A DNA stretch of 32,379 bases from 9FT-COMBO-53-11 sp035291485 (GTDB lineage: Bacteria > Patescibacteriota > WWE3 > 9FT-COMBO-53-11), in assembly GCA_035291485.1 (NCBI GenBank), contig DATDSA010000028.1:1-32379 (forward strand). Reading direction: 5' to 3'. Position 1 is the first letter of the stretch, and each line of letters begins with the position of its first letter. The position numbers were made by a program, and so were the translations under genes. The notes under the pieces were generated by a model. The model had not been told where the DNA came from, did no database searches, and saw only the letters and a list, made by a program, of their open reading frames with translations. Below, piece by piece: positions 28,394-32,379 of the stretch.

Positions 28394-29749
28394 ATGGGAA
28401 GCAAGATTAGAGCAATCTTTTTAATCGGGATTATTCTCGCCGGCATGCTCGGGGGATTTCTGGCAACTCCAAGAGTTGCTCGGGCGGCCTCCAACCCAAT
28501 CCAAGTCTCGGCGCAGTTTCAATTTCTTTTCCCAGTTATCGCCGGCATTGGAGCTGGATTACTAGGATTGGGAACAGCTTGGGTGGCTAAAAAAGTGAAG
28601 TGCGTTACCGATGTCGACTGTCTGGTAAGGAACATGACCCTGTCGATTCTAAATAACTCCTCTCTCATTCTCATCGGTAGTTCGGCAACAGAACTGGGCG
28701 GAGAGGACCTCTTGTCGATGATGAAGGGGGAAGGGAGAGGACTCGCCTACACTCTCTCAGGAGTAATCGACGGGGGATTAGAGAATCCTCTGGACCTAAA
28801 CCTGGCCGGCTATTTCAAAAGCGAGTTTTCGGACAATTTGCTCAAGGATTTTTCACCCCCGGCCCAGGCTCAGGGAATAGCCGAAACCACTGGAGGAAAA
28901 ATTCTGGTCCCAATTCAAGATATCTGGAGAGCCGTCCGTGACGCGGCCTACGGACTGTTTGTGGTTGTGATGCTCGCAATCGGGTTTATGATTATTTTCC
29001 GAAGTCAGCTCCCCAGCAGAACCGTGGTGACGTTTACCTACGCCCTGCCTCGCATCCTCTTGGGCTTAGTTTTGATTACCTTTTCCTATCCGCTTATCGC
29101 CCTGGCTTTTAACGTGGTTGTGCCATTCGGGGGGAGCGTGATAAAGGGACTTCTACCCGATACCGTACTTCTAGAAGAGCCCACGGCAGAAGCTAAAGGA
29201 GGAATAGCGGGTGCTACTCTAGATGCGGATTCTTCAAAACTTGTCGGTGAGGCAAGCGCTTCAATGTTGGAGCCCTTCTTGGCCAAAATTAAGGAGGCCA
29301 GGGATTCAGGAGATGAGGAGGGAGCCGCATCCGAAGCACTTCAGGCGCTGATTTCGTTTTCCGTGTACGTCGCCCTGATCGTAATAACTCTCCTAATAGT
29401 TGTAGCCCAGGTTATATATCGGTTAGCTAAACTTCTGGTCTACACCATATTTTCTCCATTCATTATTCTCTTCGGTACTCTCCCCGGCCAGGAGGGGGGA
29501 TTGAGTAAGTTCGCTAAAGGACTCTTTGCCACTCTGTTGGCTTTTCCGGCCATGGTTTTTATGTTTAATGTAACCAGACTCATTCTTTTGCAATCACTAA
29601 CCATAGAACGGACTGGGGTTGCCGGATTGGGACCGGGAGTTGGATCGGCTCTCACAATAAATGCGCTAGCACTCGTTTTTCTAATCCTGACTGCGATGGC
29701 TCCAAGCCTGATCGGTGGTTTTATTGAAGGCGGTCCCAGAAAAAAATAG
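28394..29749 (+). CDS. VirB6/TrbL-like polytopic membrane protein
   Basis: This encodes 451 aa. It begins with a signal-type helix (AIFLIGIILAGMLGGFLATPRVARA) and then at least six more membrane segments, including ILLGLVLITFSYPLIALAF and a block with VYVALIVITLLIVVAQVIYRLAKLLVYTIFSPFIILFGTLPG (cores ALIVITLLIVVAQVIYRLAK and TIFSPFIILFG). The latter, with an FSPF-I-ILFG loop between helices, is typical of VirB6/TrbL-type channel proteins. It probably forms the inner-membrane channel. GGAG four bases before the ATG and a canonical promoter mark it as a conventionally initiated gene. Confidence 0.8.
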   Translation: MGSKIRAIFLIGIILAGMLGGFLATPRVARAASNPIQVSAQFQFLFPVIAGIGAGLLGLGTAWVAKKVKCVTDVDCLVRNMTLSILNNSSLILIGSSATELGGEDLLSMMKGEGRGLAYTLSGVIDGGLENPLDLNLAGYFKSEFSDNLLKDFSPPAQAQGIAETTGGKILVPIQDIWRAVRDAAYGLFVVVMLAIGFMIIFRSQLPSRTVVTFTYALPRILLGLVLITFSYPLIALAFNVVVPFGGSVIKGLLPDTVLLEEPTAEAKGGIAGATLDADSSKLVGEASASMLEPFLAKIKEARDSGDEEGAASEALQALISFSVYVALIVITLLIVVAQVIYRLAKLLVYTIFSPFIILFGTLPGQEGGLSKFAKGLFATLLAFPAMVFMFNVTRLILLQSLTIERTGVAGLGPGVGSALTINALALVFLILTAMAPSLIGGFIEGGPRKK

Positions 29750-29781
29750 AGCCCTCATCAACGTAAACGTCGAGAGGGCTC
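29740..29781 (-). terminator. Rho-independent terminator of the 29789-30577 gene
   Basis: GAGCCCTC (read on the minus strand from 29781) pairs with GAGGGCTC (ending at 29749), 17-base loop, followed by TATTTTTTT. The T run (29746-29740) lies inside the last codons of the convergent VirB6-like gene. Confidence 0.82.
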
Positions 29782-29788
29782 CGGAACT

Positions 29789-30577
29789 CTACCACAGACC
29801 GATCCAGGGAAAAACCACATCCCCAAAGCGAAGTACCAACAGAAGGGCCGAAATTGCCAGCACCACCGCCAGTACTCCTACCAACCCCCAACTCCGAACG
29901 GCTTTCTGGAGAAAGGAGACCGGTAGCAGCGCTAATCCGCCCCAGAGGAACCACCAGGTCAGAGATACCACCAACGGTTGCTTCAGCGGGTCGAGAACCA
30001 GCGCCAGAACGATCATGGTGATCCCGATCCATCCCAGCGGAAGCGCAAGCAACCAGTGGACCTTCTTCGCTTCTTTCTTCCCATCCCTGCCTTGATCGGC
30101 GGGAACCGGCGCGGCCTTCTCCAAAGGTTTCTCCACGAGCTTAGCTAGCTCGTTGAGACAGGAGGCGCAGAGCCTTCGCCTGGCTAGAATTCTGGCTAGG
30201 CGGTCTTGCCGAAGATACGCCTGAGCGTTCGCCAGCTTCCAGTACGGGTGCTGATCACCCTTGCGGTTCTTGCACTCTTCCGGGGAAGCTGTGAACGGCC
30301 GTACTTCTTCCGACACCTCGCCGGAGGAGAGGATCGCTTTCGCCAACCGCGTCGCTAGAGGCCAGTATTTCGGCTTTCGCGATCGACGGATTCGGCGGAT
30401 CCTACTCCAAACCCTACCAGCGATCTTGCAAATCTTTCCCCAGACCCCACTCACAATCTTGTAGAGGAAGGGGAGAACGGCGATCCGGTGTTCTCTCGCA
30501 ACCGCCAGCCAAAAGGCTAATAGAGCCAGAGATACGATGATTCTGACAAGCAGGAAGTACGTCTGATCCGATATCAC
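29789..30577 (-). CDS. Polytopic membrane protein inserted in the secretion locus
   Basis: This encodes 262 aa from GTG, with AAGGAGG four bases upstream. One N-terminal helix (LVRIIVSLALLAFWLAVA) is followed by a very basic cytoplasmic region (RRIRRSRKP), a CASCL stretch, and about four C-terminal helices. I do not recognise the family. It is on the opposite strand, with its own promoter (TTGATT-17-TGT-TATCCT style, 30652-30624) and terminator, so it is a separate unit. The leader carries a CCCC-TGAA-GGGG hairpin directly before the SD site, which could tune translation. Confidence 0.65.
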   Translation of the reverse strand: MISDQTYFLLVRIIVSLALLAFWLAVAREHRIAVLPFLYKIVSGVWGKICKIAGRVWSRIRRIRRSRKPKYWPLATRLAKAILSSGEVSEEVRPFTASPEECKNRKGDQHPYWKLANAQAYLRQDRLARILARRRLCASCLNELAKLVEKPLEKAAPVPADQGRDGKKEAKKVHWLLALPLGWIGITMIVLALVLDPLKQPLVVSLTWWFLWGGLALLPVSFLQKAVRSWGLVGVLAVVLAISALLLVLRFGDVVFPWIGLW

Positions 30578-30623
30578 GATGCCTCCTTCCCCTTCAGGGG
30601 ATGTTATTTAGTTTTATAGCTAT

Positions 30624-30652
30624 AGGATAACATAGAAAGGGGCAAAAATCAA
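30624..30652 (-). promoter_or_regulatory. Sigma-70 promoter of the 29789-30577 gene
   Basis: TTGATT (30652-30647), a 17-bp spacer ending in TGT, and TATCCT (30629-30624) lie on the minus strand. Both a -35 and a TGn extension are present. The leader is about 40 bases long. Confidence 0.65.
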
Positions 30653-30768
30653 CTCCAATTTTCCGATAGGCACGGGAATTTGATAACCTAATCTAGGGTA
30701 CAGGGGATAGGGTTTAGTCTTTTAAGATTTACCCTATTCGCTATACCCTAGTCGCTAGTCCCTAGCCC
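30653..30768. repeat. Intergenic 21-bp inverted repeat before the PrgI gene
   Basis: The arms 30693-30713 and 30731-30751 pair at 18 of 21 positions plus one G-T, with a 17-base loop. The right arm continues as loose repeats of CCCTA-(T/G)TCGCTA up to the ATG at 30769. No clean promoter is seen on the plus strand. It may be a palindromic insertion element or a leader structure. Confidence 0.6.
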
Positions 30769-32172
30769 ATGCCTGAAGAACCGCTCACAACCAAACAGCA
30801 CGCCGTCCCTCAACAGGTTTTTGGAGTCCAGTTCAAGCTGGTTGGGGATCTGACCATCCGCCAGTTTGCCATCCTCGCCATTTGTGGATTCTTCGCTTTC
30901 ATCATCTTCTCCTCCGGCCTTTTCATCCTGTTCCGCCTCCTCATTTCCGGAGCTTTCCTCCTCTTCGGCATCGCTTTCGCTTTTGTTCCCGTCCAAGACC
31001 AGTCGCTGGATCAATGGATCACCGCTTTCTTCCGGGCGGTTTACTCTCCCACCCGCCGGATGTGGGTCAAGAGCACCGCTCCGGCCGAATTCCTGGTTCT
31101 GGAGATGCCCAAGTTCACCCGAGTGAGCGGGCCGGAGATCAGCCCCGAGGAATCCCGCCGCCGGCTGGAAACCTACCTCGGTGGAATTCGCGAACAGAAA
31201 GAGCTCAACCCACTGGATCTGGCGGAAGAGCAATACCTGGGATCCATCCGCAGCCTCGCTCAGGCCATGGTGTCTCCCGCCACCCCGGCGTTTGCTCCAG
31301 TCCCCGTTCCGATTGCGCCGCCGACCGCGGCGCTGACGCTGGAAGAGGTGATGGCCGCTCCGACTGTTCCAACAGTCGTACCGAGCGAAGTCGAGGGGCC
31401 GCCCCCTCCTCCACCAACTCCGCGACTAAGATTTGTGGAGGCCACCAAAATCATTGAACGGGCTTCTCTGGCTTCCCAGGTCTATTTCGCCGAACCGGTC
31501 TACAAGGTCCAGCGGGGACGAGTCGCCAGCTACTTCGCCGCCCGCCGCAACACCCGGGTTGGCCGCCGGCTGACGCCGCTGGCCATCGCCGGTGAAATGG
31601 TCTACGCTCCCGCCCGGGAGCAAATAATCGCCCCGGAACTTCCGGTGGCACCGGCCCTAGCAACCGTGGTGGAACCGATCGCCCCGCCGCCACTTCCGCT
31701 CCCACCCGCCCCCGAAGTGGAAGAAATCCCACCCACTCCAGTGGCTCCGCCCCCATTCGTTCCTGAAACCCCTCCTATTCCTATTCCTGTCCCTACTCCT
31801 ATTCCTCCTTCTGCTCCCGAACCGCTACCGGAACCGGCTCCACCGTCCCCGATTATTCCACTCGCTCCACCTTTGCCCAAACCCTCGGCGGCGGCACCGA
31901 TCGCCCCACCCAAAGCCGGGGCGAACATCATCGCCGGCGTGGTCTTTGATCCCCAGGGTGGAATCCTTGACCAGACTTTGGTAGTGGTCGAAGACGAAAA
32001 GGGCAACGTCGTCCGCGCCATCAAAACCAGCGAGCTGGGTAAATTCGTCACCAGCCCGCTCCCCAACGGGAAATATGCGGTCCGAGTCCCGAAAACGCCG
32101 TTTTCCTTTGCTACAATGAGGGTTGAGTTGACAGGAAAGGAGATGGAGGAGATGGAGATCCGCTCGAAATAG
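30769..32172 (+). CDS. PrgI-family protein fused to proline-rich stalk and CnaB-like domain
   Basis: This encodes 467 aa. Residues about 8-105 are a PrgI domain: VPQQVFGVQFKLVGDLTIRQF, two close membrane helices (about 38-75), and DQWITAFFRAVYSPTRRMW. PrgI proteins precede VirB4 in Gram-positive type IV systems, occupying the VirB3 place. A helical part is followed by long proline-rich stretches (about 200-225 and 300-385) and a beta domain (about 384-460) of carboxypeptidase-regulatory/CnaB type: AGVVFDPQGGILDQTLVVVED, then SPLPNGKYAVRVPK. The stalk-plus-domain tail is unusual for PrgI. A VPSEVEG peptide (residue 204 on) may derive from a small inserted repeat. Confidence 0.83.
   Translation: MPEEPLTTKQHAVPQQVFGVQFKLVGDLTIRQFAILAICGFFAFIIFSSGLFILFRLLISGAFLLFGIAFAFVPVQDQSLDQWITAFFRAVYSPTRRMWVKSTAPAEFLVLEMPKFTRVSGPEISPEESRRRLETYLGGIREQKELNPLDLAEEQYLGSIRSLAQAMVSPATPAFAPVPVPIAPPTAALTLEEVMAAPTVPTVVPSEVEGPPPPPPTPRLRFVEATKIIERASLASQVYFAEPVYKVQRGRVASYFAARRNTRVGRRLTPLAIAGEMVYAPAREQIIAPELPVAPALATVVEPIAPPPLPLPPAPEVEEIPPTPVAPPPFVPETPPIPIPVPTPIPPSAPEPLPEPAPPSPIIPLAPPLPKPSAAAPIAPPKAGANIIAGVVFDPQGGILDQTLVVVEDEKGNVVRAIKTSELGKFVTSPLPNGKYAVRVPKTPFSFATMRVELTGKEMEEMEIRSK
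31378..31396. repeat. Possible REP-like insert coding VPSEVEG
   Basis: GTACCGAGCGAAGTCGAGG resembles a short repeat (often read as LSEVEG or PSEVEG) that is scattered through many bacterial genomes. It opens the proline-rich region in frame. One copy only is seen in this window, so the call is by recall. Confidence 0.35.
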
Positions 32173-32200
32173 CCATGGACGGCCGAAGAAACGACCTAGC

Positions 32201-32220
32201 ATTTTTATAGAAATAAAAAT
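32201..32220 (+). promoter_or_regulatory. Inverted repeat and -10 box overlapping the VirB4 start
   Basis: ATTTTTAT and ATAAAAAT form a perfect 8-bp inverted repeat with loop AGAA, ending on the first two bases of the start codon. TATAGA (32206-32211) lies inside it, 7 bases before the ATG. There is no SD site. Confidence 0.45.
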
Positions 32221-32379
32221 GTCCAAAGCCAAACCACCCAAAACTCAAGCCACCACCCAGGAACACCTCGACATCCTCGACATCCAGGGGGACCTCATCC
32301 TGCTGAAGAACGGCAATGCCTCCCTCGTCCTGGAGACCACCTCCGTCAACTTTGACCTGCTCTCCGAGCGCGAACAGGA
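32219..32379 (+). CDS. VirB4/TraC-like secretion ATPase, N-terminal fragment
   Basis: The first 53 codons are present before the window ends. The peptide starts MSKAKPPKTQATTQEHLDIL, then DIQGDLILLKNGNASLVLETTSVNFDLLSERE (the latter located by LILLKNGNASLVLE and NFDLLSERE). This matches the N-terminal domain of VirB4-type ATPases, in which a threonine-glutamine-containing start is followed by strands giving I-x-x-(D/G)-x-(V/I)-L-x-(N/D)-G and then an infDLxSE-x-EQ motif. It follows PrgI directly (46 bases), the standard PrgI-VirB4 order. The Walker motifs would lie beyond the window. The start is ATG 32219. Confidence 0.8.
   Translation, partial: MSKAKPPKTQATTQEHLDILDIQGDLILLKNGNASLVLETTSVNFDLLSEREQ

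Noticed and set aside
1..32379. CRISPR array
   Set aside because: No regularly spaced direct repeats of 23-40 bases were seen; the AGTAAC repeats are too short and irregular, and no cas gene is present.
1..32379. UGA recoded to glycine, as in some Patescibacteria
   Set aside because: Several well-delimited genes end in TGA (GH-A enzyme, GH1 enzyme, Mug-family gene, cysteine-rich gene) at the expected place and none carries internal TGA.

Overview
The window looks like a chromosomal segment of a Patescibacteria (Candidate Phyla Radiation) bacterium with a standard genetic code (TGA is used as stop). The grounds are a chromosomal type IV secretion-like locus of the kind common in that group (VirB2-like pilins, VirB6-like, PrgI, VirB4), compact genes, many conserved but unnamed membrane proteins, short palindromes inserted into genes, and few Shine-Dalgarno sites. 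I cannot assign a class from sequence alone; a Microgenomates-like lineage is a guess.

Region 1 (1-6370) is accessory DNA. It holds a cut-off DUF1801-like gene, a DUF5677-like gene, unrecognised genes, an XRE regulator, a cassette of three small genes (the last SpoVG-like), a 262-base repeat-bearing gap, and a large serine recombinase whose 3' end runs into a tRNA-Asn gene. This reads as the integrase end of an integrated element; the left boundary is not seen. A decayed tandem copy of the tRNA 5' half lies between the tRNA and its promoter.

Region 2 (6480-13020, minus strand) is housekeeping plus carbohydrate genes: dnaG and rpoD overlap, followed by an EamA transporter, a membrane-anchored clan GH-A glycosidase and a GH1 beta-glycosidase in a tight run, then a small unknown gene with its own classical promoter and terminator.

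Region 3 (13028-18376) has an SDR oxidoreductase, an unknown protein, a VanY-like D,D-carboxypeptidase, a Mug-family glycosylase, a PH-like membrane protein, a LytM/M23-like protein and ComF, mixed with six tRNA genes: all four serine isoacceptors in the window plus Arg(CCG) and Arg(GCG). A 64-nt tRNA-like sequence sits in the cluster.

Region 4 (18501-32379) is envelope and secretion: a PP2C-like/beta-propeller membrane protein, a coiled-coil SpoIID/LytB protein, three tandem VirB2/TrbC-type pilins, an M23 endopeptidase, an anchored extracytoplasmic protein, a membrane protein ending in a lysozyme-like domain, a VirB6-like channel, a PrgI protein fused to a proline-rich stalk and CnaB-like domain, and the start of VirB4. 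Several wall-cutting enzymes beside the pilus and channel genes suggest a wall-spanning machine; no relaxase or coupling protein is visible here.

The most striking general signal is regulatory. At about a dozen genes a -10 box, often an extended TGC-TAnnnT form, lies 6-8 bases before the start codon with no ribosome binding site, which predicts leaderless mRNAs. Three genes instead have clear SD sites and canonical -35/-10 promoters with leaders.
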